64,000 bases of DNA from Circinella minor. Its lineage: Eukaryota > Mucoromycota > Mucoromycetes > Mucorales > Lichtheimiaceae. Below the pieces are notes generated by a model. That model did not search any database and was not told where the DNA came from. It saw nothing but the letters and a program-made list of their open reading frames with translations. The DNA lies in NCBI GenBank assembly GCA_016758965.1, contig JAEPRB010000167.1, positions 25,485 through 89,484 on the forward strand, given 5' to 3'. A program made the position numbers and the translations under genes. Shown one piece after another: positions 47,201 to 61,717 of this stretch. Every line of letters starts with the position of its first letter. Position 1 is the first letter of the stretch.

Positions 47201-50200
47201 AACAGAAGGAAAAATGGGTACTGCTGAAATGTGGACTGCAGATAATAATGTATATCATTTTACCGAGTCCACTTCATTGGATCCCACTCATGGCGAAATT
47301 ATTGTTGAACCTGCTGAATTACGCCGTCGTATGATTCATGTACGTCGAACTACAGCACCCAGTAGTGAAGAACAAGATAATGTAGCAACAACAGTAGCAA
47401 AAGACAATTATGAATATAATAATAATAACGAACAACAAGAAAAACAACCGGTTGATTATGCTTCTTTACGTTCCCGACCTATTGATAGATCTGATCCAAC
47501 GATGTATGCTCCTCATCTTAAATATTCTCTTATGGTTGCTGCTCTTTGTAATAATGCTTCTGTTCATTTGGATGAAGTTACAAAAGAATGGAGAACAATT
47601 GGTGATCCTACCGAAGTAGCTTTAACTGTTGCCGCACAAAAGGCGAATGCAGGTTCACGTTATTGGATAGATAAACAAGGCTATACTAAAGTTTTTGAAC
47701 GTGCATTTGATAGTGAACGAAAATTGATGAGCAGTGCATATATGCAACATCAACACTCATTCAGCGGTAACAGTAGCAGCAATAATAATAACGGTAGTAC
47801 CATTAAAGAAGGAAATACTGATGATCATTATTACGCCCATACTACTACTACATCATCTACTTTACTCTTATTGTGTAAGGGTGCACCAGAAGAGTTATTA
47901 CGAAAATGTTCTGCCTATTTACCTCCTACGTCAGTTTCAACAACAACACCGCCAATGTCAACATCAGATGAATTAACTAAAGAAAGTCAATCTATGAATG
48001 AAACATTTGCGACTCAAGTAACAGATGAAAGCTCTCGTATGGCATCCCAAGGTTTACGTGTTCTTGGACTTGCTCTTAAAGTGGTTCATTATAGCAATAA
48101 TAATAATAATAGCAGCATTGTGGATTCAACTGAAATGGCAAAACATCCAAGTATGGCTGAAAATGATTTTATTTTTGTTGGATTAGTTGGTTTAATTGAT
48201 CCTCCAAAACAAGGTGTAAAAGAATCCGTTGAAATATGTCAACAGGCAGGTATTCGTGTCATGATGATTACTGGTGATCATGTCGAAACGGCTGTTGCCA
48301 TCGCATCAAAACTTGGTATATTTAAATCGGATGTTCCCGGCATGGTAATGTTAAAATAATAATAATAAAAAAAAAAAGAGTTATTTTCTTTTCTAAATGC
48401 ATATTCATGCATTATTTTCCTTTATTTATTCAACTTAACTATTATTAACATTATTATTTTCTTTATATTATGCATACGTATTTATTTATAAAAAAAAAAA
48501 AACCGTTCAACCCATGCGATGTCTCGTGTGTTTCCATTTATGAATTTTATTACTATTTAGAGTCGAGCTATTTTAGGTCGTGAACTTGATTTACTTTCAG
48601 AAGATGCTATTATTGAATTAGATCCGTTTCCAAATGTATTTGCTCGTGTCAGTCCTGATAATAAATTAACTATTGTTAAAGCATTACAACAACGTGGTGA
48701 ATTAGTTGCCATGACAGGTGATGGCGTGAATGGTAAAGACCCTATTTTTTTTCTTTTGCCTCTTTTTTTTTTTTGAAGTTATCTAAAAAGTACATACTAT
48801 TTTATACACAAACTAAAAAAAAAAAAAAAAAAAAAAAAATTGTACGTATACTGATTTGTTTATATATACACATAAAAATAAAATTAGATGCACCTGCAAT
48901 CAAATCTGCAGATGTTGGTGTTGCTATGGGTCAAGCTGGAACTGAAATTACTAAACAAGCTGCTGATCTTGTCTTATTAAATGATAATTTTACTACCATT
49001 GTATCTGCAGTAGAAGAAGGTCGACATGTATTTGATAATATTCTCAAATTTATTGTTTATTTACTCAGTTGCAATGGATCAGAAATCTTTTTAATGTTAA
49101 TTTGTACAATTGCCAATATTGAAACACCTTTTACGGTAATGATGATTTTATGGGCTAATATTATTGGTACGTACACAAACTTGTTATTTATTTATTTTTA
49201 TACATTTGATTTGTTTAAAAAGTTTTATTTAAATGATGATCATAATAATTAGTCAAGGAGAAGTGAGAAAGAATAAAATAAAAAAAAAAAGAGTAGAAGA
49301 GAAGGGATAAAGAAGGGAGAGAGAGAGAGAGGGGGGGGAGATGTTATTGTTAAATATGGAACGATCCTCTAATAATGATAATAATAACATTTTGATATTT
49401 AGCTGATATTCCACCGGCTATGGCATTGGGTGTTGAACCAAGAGAACAAACGTTAATGCAACGACCCCCTCGAGATCCTCGTACAGGTGTTGTTACACTT
49501 GGTGTTTGGATGGTAATTCTTGCTCAATCATTGCTTATGGCAACACTTGCACTTGTATCTTATGTACTTGCCTTGTACAGATTTAATTATGATGTTCAAC
49601 ATGCTCAATCGATGGTAACGTTGTTTTTATTTTATTTTTATAAATGTAGTATATATAATAAGGCAAAACTAAATTTATCTTTTTTTTTTTTTTATCTCAA
49701 TGAAATTAGGTATTCACAAATTTGACAATGATTCAATTGATTCATTCCTTTTTGTCACGGAGTGTTCATCTTTCTGTCATTAAAACTGGTATTTTTAGCA
49801 ATCGATGGATGTTATTTGCTGCAGCTGTCTCCTTTTTCTTTTTAATTCTCGGCGTCTATGGGCCTGGTAATTCTCTTTTTTTTTTATTATCTTTTGATAT
49901 AGCAATAATAATGATTATGATACAAAGTGAAAAAGCGAAAAAACAAACCCCAAGAAAAGAGAGAGATAAAAAAAAAAAAAAAAAAAGTGTAGATCAATAT
50001 GGGTTTTTAGGGTTTAAAAAAAAAAGAGGGATTTATAAATGATAATAATAATTGATAATGATTTTACTTCTATTTCTCCTTATATATTTTATATTATTAG
50101 GTATTTCATCATGGCTTGGATTATCTTTTGTTAGCTGGGAATCATGGATTATGATCCTTGTTTGTGTTTCTATTCATATTTGCATAGTTGAAATGGAGAA

Positions 50201-50234
50201 ATTTGCTCTTAGATATTATAAGATCACCATCTAA
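44219..50234 (+). CDS. P2-type cation (probably Ca2+) ATPase with EF-hand-like N-terminal extension
   Basis: Fourteen exons (44219-44321, 44415-44663, 44839-45575, 45755-45955, 46083-46190, 46344-46528, 46726-46809, 46901-46970, 47190-48344, 48561-48732, 48888-49166, 49403-49614, 49710-49866, 50101-50234) give 1281 residues, all phases matching. Residues 40-51 ([12 protein letters not shown]) form a degenerate EF-hand loop. TGES is at ~414-417, IPEGL in M4 at ~534-538, the phosphorylated Asp in SDKTGTLT at 578, GDGVND at ~1017-1022. The IPEGL motif favours Ca2+ (or Mn2+) transport as in SERCA/Pmr1. M6 reads [13 protein letters not shown], which resembles fungal P2D (ENA) pumps more. The N-terminal extension of ~200 residues and long Asn/Ser-rich inserts in the nucleotide-binding domain are unusual. 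The membrane is not known; no signal peptide. Confidence 0.85.
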
Positions 50235-52487
50235 AATGCCTTTTTATTTTGTACAATTATATTTGATTTACAATCATAGTAATTTTTACTATCTACTCAT
50301 TTATGTATCTATCTTTTATATTCTCTTTTTTTTTTTTTTTTTTTCCTCTTAGTAGTAATAGTAATTTTGTAAAATTATTATTATTATTATTGTCATTATC
50401 ATATTATAACAAATAAAATGTATAACGAATTATTGTGAAGTGTATCTAAAAAAGTTTGTGCGTGTGCATTATATAAAATTGTTCAGGAGCCATTAGGATA
50501 AATAGGACAAGAATAAATGGGGAGCAAAAATAATAAAAATCTTATCTTATTGTTAACGCCTTTACTGATGAAGGAGGATGAGATATACCCTGAAAGAACT
50601 GTATATGTATAATTTATAAAGGGTTAAAACGTTATTTATTGTTGTTGTTATTGCTGTTTCTAGATATACAGTATAAGGCTACTAATTGAAAGAAGAGGAG
50701 GGGTCAAGGAGAAGAAATAAAAAAAAAAAAAACATCACCCCACTGCTATCGCTAGTATAATAATAGTAGTAATAGATGGAAGAAAAACGATAATCATTTA
50801 GTTTTTTTTCTTTTTTTTTTCCAAAGAAGAATGAAAATGAGCTAGTTTATTTTTTTTTCATATGATATTGATTAAAAGAATAAGATAAAGAGTAACAGTA
50901 TATGCTCAACCTAGTAGAATAAATAGTTATGATCTTATTGTTTTTCAAGGGGGGGGGAAGTTCTAATTGTTTGATTTCTTTGGTGATGCATTCATTGATA
51001 CACGTTGCTAACTACTCTAAGGAGGAAAAACTTAAAGCTATTTATGCTTTTAACTTTGTTGTATACAATATAAGCTTTATCTATTAACAATATCACATCA
51101 TCATGTCATTTTATTCAGTAACTATAAGCTAAAATATAAGATTGTATAAATATAATTGTCAATAACCGATCAACCCCTACTAAATATTTATTAGAATGGA
51201 TTATAATAACCGAAAGTTTGGTTTTTTTTTATTTATTAGTTCATTAACCTTTTATATATATATATATATATAAATAAATAAAGATGGGTGGAGAAAACTC
51301 TATCTTGATGCAAATAAAAAAAAACGCCACATGTGTGACATGATATTGTAACTATCTTGTCAACATTTTAAATGGGCAATAAGTGAAAGAGATTGAGGAG
51401 TTTTTTTTTTTTTTTAGCGATTGACAAAAAGTGATAATAGATATATTTATTTAGGAGAAGTTCCTTTTTTATTATAATTAACTGTAATTATCATCATCAT
51501 CATGACGAATCAATCCTATCATTATATAAACAAGGAGAGAGTCATTACATATACAGTCAGTGCATTAAAAAAAAAAAGAACCCTTTCATCCATAATAATC
51601 TAACTGAGCCTTCTTCTCCTCTCCTCTCTCACTATCTCATCCCTCTTTCAATTTCTCTGGTCGTTAAACAAAATATTTTCCCCTCTCTTTTCTCTCTCCC
51701 TCCCCCCCAAAAAAAAAGTTAATATAAGTTTAAACGCCTCCCTTGATTTTGATCCCATGTTATATATTTATTATTTTAACAAATATGAAAAAAAAAGGGT
51801 AATTATAACCCAATATTATCGAATGGATAATAATTGAGGGAAAAAAAAAAACTCCTTATATACCACTTTGTTTCCTTTGAAATAAATAAACTAATTAACA
51901 ACATATGCCATAACGGAAGAGCAAGGAATAGGAGAACAAAGAATTTTTTTTAATCCAAAAGTTTTTTTTTTTTCTGATCAATTGTTGTACCAACTATCTA
52001 AAAAAAGTAATGATCGACAATTTTAAAAAGGTGGGAAGGGAAGGGAAAAAAAAAAAAAAAACACAACTTTTTTATTTACAAGCCCATGGCTTGTTATTTT
52101 GTTCTTTGTTGCACATTGTGTGGGTGGTGCAAAAAAAAAAAATCATTCAACTTTTTTTTTTTTTTATATAAACTAATCAACATCTTCCTTTATAAAAGAA
52201 AAACGAGTTTTTTTTTTTACATTTTCTCATCAACAAAAAGAAACACGGGTGTTTTTTTTTTTTTATTCCTCTTTTTTTCTTCTTTCTCTTTTTTTTTCTC
52301 TTTTGATTTTTTTAAATATTTTATATATCTTTTTTTTTTTTTTTTTCATTTTTGTATATTTTTTTTTTCTGTAAACCGAAAAATTTGACAGCCTAGTTCA
52401 AAAAAAAAAAATATTTTTATCAGCACATTTTTATTTTTTCTTCCTCCGATTTTTCAAGAATAATAATAATAATCATCATTGATCACC
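50235..52487. other. Intergenic, AT-rich, with CT-rich leader at right
   Basis: 2.25 kb with no supported gene. It contains many homopolymers and pyrimidine tracts at 51605-51710 and 52250-52360; the latter precedes the Urc4 start. Short open frames are low-complexity (poly-Phe/Lys) and were not accepted. Confidence 0.45.
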
Positions 52488-54239
52488 ATGGCACCAACAG
52501 ATGTAGAATACTTATCAAGTCTTCGTTCTGTTCGAGAACGATGTTTTCGAGTACAAGAAGTAGCAGCACGAAATCAATTACAACATTTTGATATTGATCA
52601 AAGTAAATTCGGTGATATGGTTCAAATTGTCTTGTCATTAATGAAACGTGATTTCGATGATACAAGTGAAATTCCACCCCATGGTCGTTGGCGACATTTT
52701 GATGTTGGAGGAAGACCTCGGATACGTAACTTAATTAATTCATGGTCCAGTCTTGGAGAAGATGCCATGGAACAAACACGTCGTATTTTAGATTTGTTTG
52801 TTGTTGCTTGTTTATTAGATATTGAAACAGATTATACTTGGTCTTATCGTGAACAATTAACTGGTCGTATATTGAAACGAAATGAAGGTGTTGCTGTTGC
52901 ATGTTTAGAGATGTTTACTGCTGGTCATTTTTCAAGTGATCCTAGTAAGCCTCATCGAGTTGACTGTGAGTCATATATTCACTTTTCAATTTAATTTAAT
53001 ATAAATTTGTTTATTATGTATTTATGAGTTTTTTTTTTTTTTTATATATATAATATTAGCTGAGGCTTTGATTCGATTTAGTTTGGAAACATTAGCACAA
53101 GGTCTTCAAGTCGATGTCAATCATAACTTACTTGTAGTGCTCCAAGACAGAGTAGATCTCTTGCGTCATCTGGGTCAAGTACTACAAAACCGTCAAGATC
53201 ATTTTGGAACTGATGTGGCACGGCCTGGCAACTTGATGGGTAAAAAACATGTTTTTTTTTTTTTTTTTTTTGCAAAACGTGACACAAAAAAGAAGCTAAA
53301 GAATATATTTAATTTACTAACAAACATATTATCGATAAACAAATAAAATATATTCTTATTGATATTCAAATAGATTATTTACTTGCTCATCCAACAACCA
53401 TTAATACAAAAAAAGGACCATTAATTCATTTGGAAACATTATGGCCTATTGTTCAAGAAATGGGTGAAGTTTGGACAATGAAATCATCCTCTGCCTCTTC
53501 AATAACTTCTAATGATAGTCACAGTATGAAAGGTGCTACTCGTGAATTGGGTGATGTTTGGCCATGTAAAACACTTCAAACTACTACTGAAAGTAATGAA
53601 TATGATCATTTTGTATCTTTTCATCGATTATCACAATGGCTGGTCTATTCTTTGATTGAACCGATGGAAAAATTATTAGGTGCTACTATTGAAGGAACTG
53701 AACAGTTGACTGTACTACCGGAATATCGTAATGGAGGTTTATTAATCGATACCGGATTTCTTACCTTGAAACAACCAGATTTGGAACGTGGTTTAGAAAA
53801 TTATCGTAAAAATGCTTTATTACCTGGTCAACCCAAGGTGGAAATTGCTCCCATGTTTGAAATGTCGGATTCAGTGGTAGTCGAATGGCGTGCCTTGACT
53901 GTTGCTTACCTCGATATTGTTGCTGATCGTGTTCGTGAAACTTTAGGTTTAAGTCGTAAAAAATTGACTTTATCTCAATTAATTCAAGGTGGCACTTGGA
54001 GTGTAAGTAGTAGTAGTAGTATACATAGTTTATCTCGCTTATCTTTTAGAAATTAATTGTTGTTATCACTTTATTATAGGCTGGTCGAGAATTAGCAGCA
54101 ATTTCTAGACCAAATACTCAAGAACCACCTATTGTCATCAAGGTAATAATTATAATAAATTTACTTTTATCGAATATATATATATATATATTTGTTACTA
54201 ACTCTTAATAATTAGATGGATCGACGCGTTATCTATTAA
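52488..54239 (+). CDS. URC4: Urc4-type DUF1688 protein (uracil catabolism)
   Basis: Five exons (52488-52965, 53060-53239, 53374-54002, 54080-54142, 54216-54239) give 457 residues with matching phases. The start lies in a good context (ACCATGGC). Typical DUF1688 segments are seen: SLRSVRERC, GRWRHFDVGGRPR, YREQLTGRILKRNEGVAVA, LIHLETLWPI, VSFHRLSQWLVYSLIEPME, YRNGGLLIDTG, VVVEWRALTVAYLD, and a short last exon. In the yeast Lachancea kluyveri, URC4 is needed for the URC pathway of uracil breakdown together with URC1; its biochemical step is not well defined. No other URC gene is adjacent. Confidence 0.85.
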
Positions 54240-54769
54240 AAAATCAAACAAAACAAAACAAAAAAAAATACAGAAAATCAAAACAAAACAAAAAAAGCAA
54301 AAAAATATAATACAAAACACAAAAAACCCTCCATTCGATATGTTTTATTTTACTTATCATTTCTTTTCTTTTAAGTCTTGATGGCTAAGAAAGAGAGAAC
54401 AACAAACTTTTTTTATTATTTTTATTGTCGATTATTATCAATTTTTTTTATTATTATTATTTTATACATGCAACTTTCCCCTCTCAATTACTTCTTTTAT
54501 TTCTCCATTTCCTTTATATATATATATATACATATTCATTCATGTTTATATCCCGTCATAACATTCGATTATTATTATTTTTTATACTTTCCTTGTTCAT
54601 CTTTTAATTTTTTTTTTTTTTCTATCTTAAAATTTTTCTTTTTCTTTCAATTATTATTTTTCTTTCGGCTTGTTTTGTCTTTTACTCTTAATATTTTCCT
54701 CCCCTTTGCATAACAGCGACATATATGTTTTATTATATATATGTTATCTATGGTTTATTATACACACAA

Positions 54770-54807
<38 letters not shown>

Positions 54808-56812
54808 TATACTTAATTTTTTTTTATTATTATTATTCTTTACACGCTGTCTAACCATCTCTTGATTTGATTGAAAGACCATAATAATCAAGTGATCATC
54901 CATCCATCTATTCTTATTCAATAATGACAATTATTTTCATAATAAATAGTATAACCAGATTTTGTTATACTATACCAGTATTATCATTATTAATAAAATA
55001 ATAAAAGAATATATATATATATATATATAATTTTACTTACCTCCAGTTTTATGTATAGTATTTACTTACGTATTTTAATTAAAATTTTAAAAAGCAAAGT
55101 GAAAAATATTTCTTGAAAGTGTTTTAGTAAAGTATTCTCAATTTCACACATTTCATATGTTACATCGACAACTAATAAAGATGTCAGTCAAAAAGAAAAA
55201 CTTGGCCACGTTGTGCTCATGTAATACAAATTGAAATTGCAAGGTTGTGAATTATAATCTAGATAAAATAGTGCAACAATTATCACAATTTTTCATGTTG
55301 ACCGGCTTCTCCCGTCGTCGTTTCTTTTTTTTTTTTTTTTTTAACCTTAACAACTAAAAAAAGCATTTCAATTCTTTTTTTTTCCTTTATTGTAAATTTT
55401 TATTTTTAGAATGATTTGGTGGGTCCCGTAATACAATAATTGCTCATTATATTATTTTTTCTACACGAATAATATTTTAACATGCTACGTAGATTATTAG
55501 TCATATATTGTGAATGTATGGTACGTACTTTTTTCTTTTGACAAAAGCAATACGTATCCTGACTATCATTCCTTTTTTTTTAAAAAAGGTGTGGGGTTTA
55601 TAATTGTGAAAAAGATCATTTTCTATAATAATAATAACAGTAACCAAGGACTTATTTTTTGACTTCAAAAAAACTGGTTTATTCTTAATACGGATTATGT
55701 GATACGTACAACCATTTCTTGTTAATAAATTCAGGAACAAACCATTTTTTTTTTTTAGATAGACTATCTTTTATATAGAAATGTTGGACTTGCTCCAAAT
55801 TTTCCATGTAAGAGAAAAACAATGGGAAAATGATTGTCAAAGAGTGTTACCCATATTACCTGTAAAAAATATAACATTTTTATAGTATATGTAGGTAGAA
55901 ACAAATAAAGGTTTTATAGCTTATTAGTCATTATTTACCACGACACCTTCTTGTCTTTAAAAATATTCTTCAACAAGAATAGTACGCACGCAAAAAAAAA
56001 AAAAAATCCTGTGATCATCATACACATTCAATTAAAATAATAATAATAATAATAATAATAAAAGCCTTTTCTACATTTGTATGTCATTTGTAGTACTAAT
56101 TCTTGATTGTATTATAATAAATCAAGTTACTTTAGCTCTTCTTTCAGATGACAAAAGTATGATTGTTAATCACCCCCAGAACTATATTTATCTGTTACGT
56201 ATTAATATATTTTATACATATTCATTTATTTTCTTGCACCAAAAAAAAAAAAAAAAAGAACTTGATAAACTTCAGTATTACCAACATAGCACATAAGTTT
56301 AGTAATCGATTTTTTCTCCCTTGTTTCATCCTAAAGCTAATAACATTTCAAAATATCTATGAGTTTTATAGTTTGTTATTTTTGGCTTGTAATTAACACA
56401 GAGTATTATATATTCCATCAACTAAACCCCACCTCCATCAATAATCATAGTATATAACACTATAACACCTAATAACTCCCCTCCCCTATCTAGAATTAAA
56501 AATCGGTCTACATTTCAAGCCCGCCATAGTTCTAAAATGGATTAAACTAGGCCAAAGTAGTCTTCAATGGCTCAACGAAATTTGTACCCTACATTAGTAG
56601 AATTATTATGTTGAAAAAAAAAACTCTTTCTATATATAATATTATAATAGAGTATAAAATTATTCTCATGTATTAACTAATTCATTCATCAATCTTTCTT
56701 TTGCTTTTTCTTTTGAGTTCATAATGGAATATAATTGATGTAAGCCTAAAATGAGACAGTCTTTGAAGGAAAAAAAAATGATCTACAAATAATAGAAAAA
56801 TAAGCACAAAAG

Positions 56813-56861
<49 letters not shown>

Positions 56862-59829
56862 AATGAAGAAGGCAGATGACAAGTAGGATGATCGATAATA
56901 AATGTATATTATCAACATTTTTTTTTTTTTTTTTGCTGATGATAATTCTAATTTAGTTGTTCCGAACATTTGGGTATTTTTTTTTTTTTTCACGAGTCAA
57001 TTGATCGACGAAACAAAATACCTTGATTGTTTATGTTTGTTTGGTAACACGGACGGATTATAATCTTTTTAGAGTTGCATTAAACGTGTTTATTATACTT
57101 GAAATAGACATGAATCCGTTTACTTTTTGTGGCTCATTTTTTTTTCGTTCGTTAACGCGCAATGCTTATTATTATATGACCACTTGGTAGATATCAAAAA
57201 AAAAAAGTGTTACCAATATAGAATACTAATTACATTTAGGCACTGAATACTATATATATAAAAAGTCATTAATAGCTTGTCCTTAAAAGATATATTAAAC
57301 ATGCATGTTCTTATACAATACGTAATATTAGCACTAAAGAAATAAACTTTCTTTTATAACACATTAGGTCACACAACAAATCACTTTTTCTTTTTTACTC
57401 CGTACTATAAAGCATATAGGTTTTTTTTTTTTTGATGGAACGGGTACCTTCCCTGTCACATCAACTCTGTCTTCCTTCCTTGTTTTGGCATTCTTTCATA
57501 AAATATAGATTTATGTACTAGTAGTAAAAAGGTAAAGGATAAAACTAAAATATAATCATGCATATATTATAAGTACATGTGTATACCTATATGTTGTGTG
57601 ATATTCATTATTAAACCATCAAAAGTCATTTTTAATAATCATCTTATAATGTATGACTGTTATTAATAACTGCTATATGAATATTTATGCTCTGTAAAAA
57701 AAAAAAAAAAAAAAAAAGACTGTTCCTTTTGATCTGGTTTACAAAAAGACCAAAAAATGTTTTCCATGAGTTTATCCACACACTCTTAAAAACTACTTGG
57801 AATTTTTACCATCTTATAAAAACTTACAAGTCTAAATTGTGTTACTACTGTACACGTGTAACATCATGGGAAGCACTAAGACATTCCTATTTCTCACTCT
57901 CTTTTCAATTCCTCTCTCTTGGTTTCATCATATTATTTATTATGTTGTCAAGAATTGATGATATTTTATAATAATAATAACATTAACTCACAAATTTTAA
58001 AAGAATATTTTACAAACAAACAAGCAAACCAAATAATTAGATTAAATAAAAAGTCAAAATTCAAATAGTAGGTTATACAGTATATTATTTTTTACAATAA
58101 CAATCAATATTCTATTGTTTTTTTTTTTTATACCTTGATAACTATGTTTATATAGCAATAACGATAACCATATTACAAATCATTAAAATAAAACAGTAAA
58201 GATTTACCTTTCAGTAAATTATTTTCTTTATTTCTTCAAATATGGTAGTATATAAAAGAAAAACAAATCAATTTGAAAAATAACATATCCTCCTTTTTTT
58301 GGATCGTGTGAGAATGGAATGATCGATGCTTTTTTTTTTTTTTTTTTACATTGTAATACACACAAGACTCTTTGACTTTTTTAAAATACTAGGTTTCACA
58401 AAATGGTCATCTTTGGGGTTAGAGAAAAATAAATAGCCGAGATATCAATTTTTTTTCTTGGTAGATCTTTTTTGTGTAAAACTTCAAAACTATTTTCTTT
58501 TAAGGGATAAATACTGTATATCGAGTTACAAGTGAAACTACAATTTAATTTGAATCAATCTTCAATGCTATATTACTGTCAATTACATAGAGTATGGATT
58601 ATAAAATATAATATGAGCTAATAATCAACAATAATAGAGCCGAAAATGAATGCATTTAATAAACAGTCAAAGAATTTAGCAAAAGTAGGGGATGATAAGA
58701 TATGACGTTATTCCTTTTTATTATAAAGTTTTTGTTCCACTATAAATAGGGGTGACTTTTTTACTGGGGTTTTCAACACTAATAAAAAATAATAATTATA
58801 GATTGTTGCCAAGATCGATTCAATAGGAACAATACAATAGTCGAATCAATTTGCTAGTAATGGCGCATTGACTCATATGCACGTATTTTAGCGGAGCGGA
58901 TTTTTCTAACTGTTCGGACAATAATGCAAGACTTTGGAAGGGCCATATTGATGACCTCATTATCATACGATCTGTAATCATATACACTTTTTTTTTCCAC
59001 GCAGTAAAAAAAAAAAAAAAAATTACGATAAGAGCCCCAGAGTTATGGCAATTCTAATAAAGTATTATTATATTGACATACAAGTAAATGTATAAGGTGC
59101 TTTAATGCATGTGCGGAGTTTTATAATCTATATTCAAACACATTATTTTATTTTATTTTTCTTCCCATTGTGTTTTTTTTTTTTTTTTTACTATCGAAAC
59201 CCAGCAATGATGTGTTTAACAAAAAGTAATAATATAAAGTAATATACTTGACAAGAAATCAAGCATATAACTTTCATTGGTTAGATTATAACCTTCTTTT
59301 TTTTTTTTTGGTGGGGGGAGAGGAAAAACAAGGGGGGGATGTAAATTAAAAAGCAACAAGGTTATAAATGGTATTACACAACACAAGAAAGTCAAATACC
59401 ACAGAAACGTTACCAAATAAGAAAAACCACGAGCTGCGATCGAAAAAAGTATTGGTGTTATAGCTTTTTTTGTTCCCTTATAATGCTTGTCACCGAATTG
59501 TAATTACAGAGAAAAAGAGAAAGAATAGGATCTTTTACATATACAAAAAAAAGTTTGAACAACTAAACATATCTTTCAAAACTTTATTTTTCTCAGCCTT
59601 CTTTTTTTTTATTACGATTGTTCACTCTTTTTTTTTTGTATCTTTCTTTCTCTTCTTTTCTTTTCCTTTCTGTTTCTCTCTTTTTTTTTCTCTCTCTCTC
59701 TCTCTCTTTGCTTCATCCTTCATTGTTTTTTTTTTCAATCACTTACTCTTCCCCCCCCTGAATTTTCGTGACAATTGAAATATTTTGTTTTGTTTTCGGT
59801 GTAATCCACCAGACATTATAGAAGTTAAT
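54240..59829. other. 5.6 kb gene desert
   Basis: No exon chain with matching phases and recognisable content was found. It holds simple repeats: (CA)n/(TA)n at 54765-54806, (TA)n at 55010-55028, (GA)n at 56816-56857, (AAT)n at ~56038-56061, and many poly-A/T runs. The rightmost part (59640-59710) is a CT-rich leader for the methyltransferase gene. An unrecognised non-coding RNA cannot be excluded. Confidence 0.5.
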
Positions 59830-61626
59830 ATGGGGATAAATCAAAGTAAGGAGAGTCACACTGAGACGAGAAGCAGTAGTAGTAGTAATAGTTCTGGAAA
59901 CTATAAACTATTTAGCAGACGTTCAGGACGACCTCTTTTCAAAACAAACTCTACATTTTCTAAAGAAGATCAAGAGCACAAAGCCCGTCAAGCTGCTTTA
60001 AAATCTTTTAAAGATAAACAAGCATTAAAAAAACAACAGAAATTGGATAAGAAAAAAAGACAACAGCAACAACAGTTAGAACAACAATATAAACATTATC
60101 CATCTTCATCAACGACTACTAATAATTCGTATGGGTCACAACACTATGTTGCTGAGCAACAACAAACTAGACCACTTCCTACACCACCTTCTAGCCATCA
60201 TCAGCATCGACCGACAAGAAGGTTAAGTTATTCAACAGATAGTATTAGTTCAGGCAAAAGTTCGCATAATACACATCAATCATCTGGAAGATCTGGTTCA
60301 TCATTTCACGAAATGACTCTAGAAGAACGACTTAGTCTTCTTAATCTTACTGGAGTTCGTGGTTCACCTTCTGCTGAAAAAACCGCTTATAGTAGACTTA
60401 ATTTTGTTGGTGATGAACAAGAAATTAATAGACAACTACGATATGTAAGAGATCCGTAATTTTTTTTTTTAAAAAAAAAATTGACCCCATCTTACGCTAA
60501 TTATTTTTCTTTTTTCCCTTTTAAACTCTTTTTAGCACTATGTTTTGAAACAAGTAATGGGAGGTAATTTAAAGGTTGACTTTATTGAACCTCCAGAAAT
60601 GATTCTTGATTCTGCTTGCGGTGCTGGTAAGTTTTTTCAATACATACTCTTTTAATCACTCTCCTTGCTTCCTAATAGAGAGAAAAATTTATTTGAAATT
60701 CACCTCCTTAAATTATTATTATTATTATTATTATTATTAGGTTTTTGGTCATTAGATATTGGTCAACAATTCCCAGATTGTCAAGTCGTTGCCATGGATA
60801 TTGTATTACCAACAGATATTCATCTTCGTCAACACATTGATTATACCACTGTTAATCCAGATAATAATAAATTAATTGGTGGATTAGCAGCTGACGGTGT
60901 ACCTAATGTTACTTACATTCACGGAGATGTTTTATCACTCCCTTTACAATTTGGTGATAATACCTTTGATCTCATATACCAACGTGAAGCAGGTTACATT
61001 TTTCCCAGTAGTCATTGGGGTCCCTTGATTCAAGATTTTTATAGATTGCTTAAACCAAATGGAATGGTTCAACTGGTTGAATATCGTAAGTCTTTTTCTT
61101 CTTCCATTCTTAAATATGTTGCTTATACTGACGGTACTGTATATATATATATATAGCATTGGAATTTCCTAAATGTGGTCCTCTATCTGATATCGTTAAC
61201 AACTGGGTCCAATCTGAAGCTACAGCTAATGGTCTTAATACTCGTTTCATTGACACTTTTGAAAAGCATTTGAATGACGCTGGATTCAGTGAAATTAATA
61301 CCCAGATATATGAGTTTCCCATTGGTGAATGGCCTACAGATGAAAGTATGTATAATATATATTTATATATAAGACCCATGAAATGATTACAAACCAACTA
61401 AACTATTCTATTTACTATTTATATAGAGAAAAGACATCAAGGTTTCTTACAAAAAGAATTATCACGATTACTTTTGAAACAATCCAAACCTCATTTCAGC
61501 AAAATTTTAGAAATGGAATCTGACGTTTATGATCAGTTTGTTGCAGCAGTAATGAATGAATTTGAAGAAAATCATGGAACTACTATTTGGAAAGTCGTTA
61601 CGGCTAAAAAGAATGGATATAAATAA
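59830..61626 (+). CDS. Class I SAM-dependent methyltransferase with possible N-myristoylation site
   Basis: Five exons (59830-60444, 60536-60626, 60741-61085, 61157-61345, 61427-61626) give 479 residues. The first ATG yields MGINQSKE, which fits the N-myristoylation pattern (Gly2, Ser6). Residues ~10-190 are Ser/Gln-rich and disordered with a basic Lys/Gln helix. The methyltransferase domain follows: MILDSACGAGFWSLDIG (motif I, SAM-binding, split by an intron), VVAMDI (acidic loop), YIHGDVLSLPL, FDLIYQRE, LIQDFYRLLKPNGMVQLVEY. It closely follows the fungal LaeA-like/ubiE-like type; the substrate is unknown. A frame extends upstream but has no ATG. Confidence 0.82.
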
Positions 61627-61678
61627 ATTCTTGGCCTATTTTTTTTTTTTTTATGTTATGCCCTCTCTTTCTCTCTGT

Positions 61679-61717
<39 letters not shown>

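Noticed and set aside
52086..52388. Phe-rich 100-codon frame before Urc4
   Set aside because: It is a translation of the T-rich leader tract.
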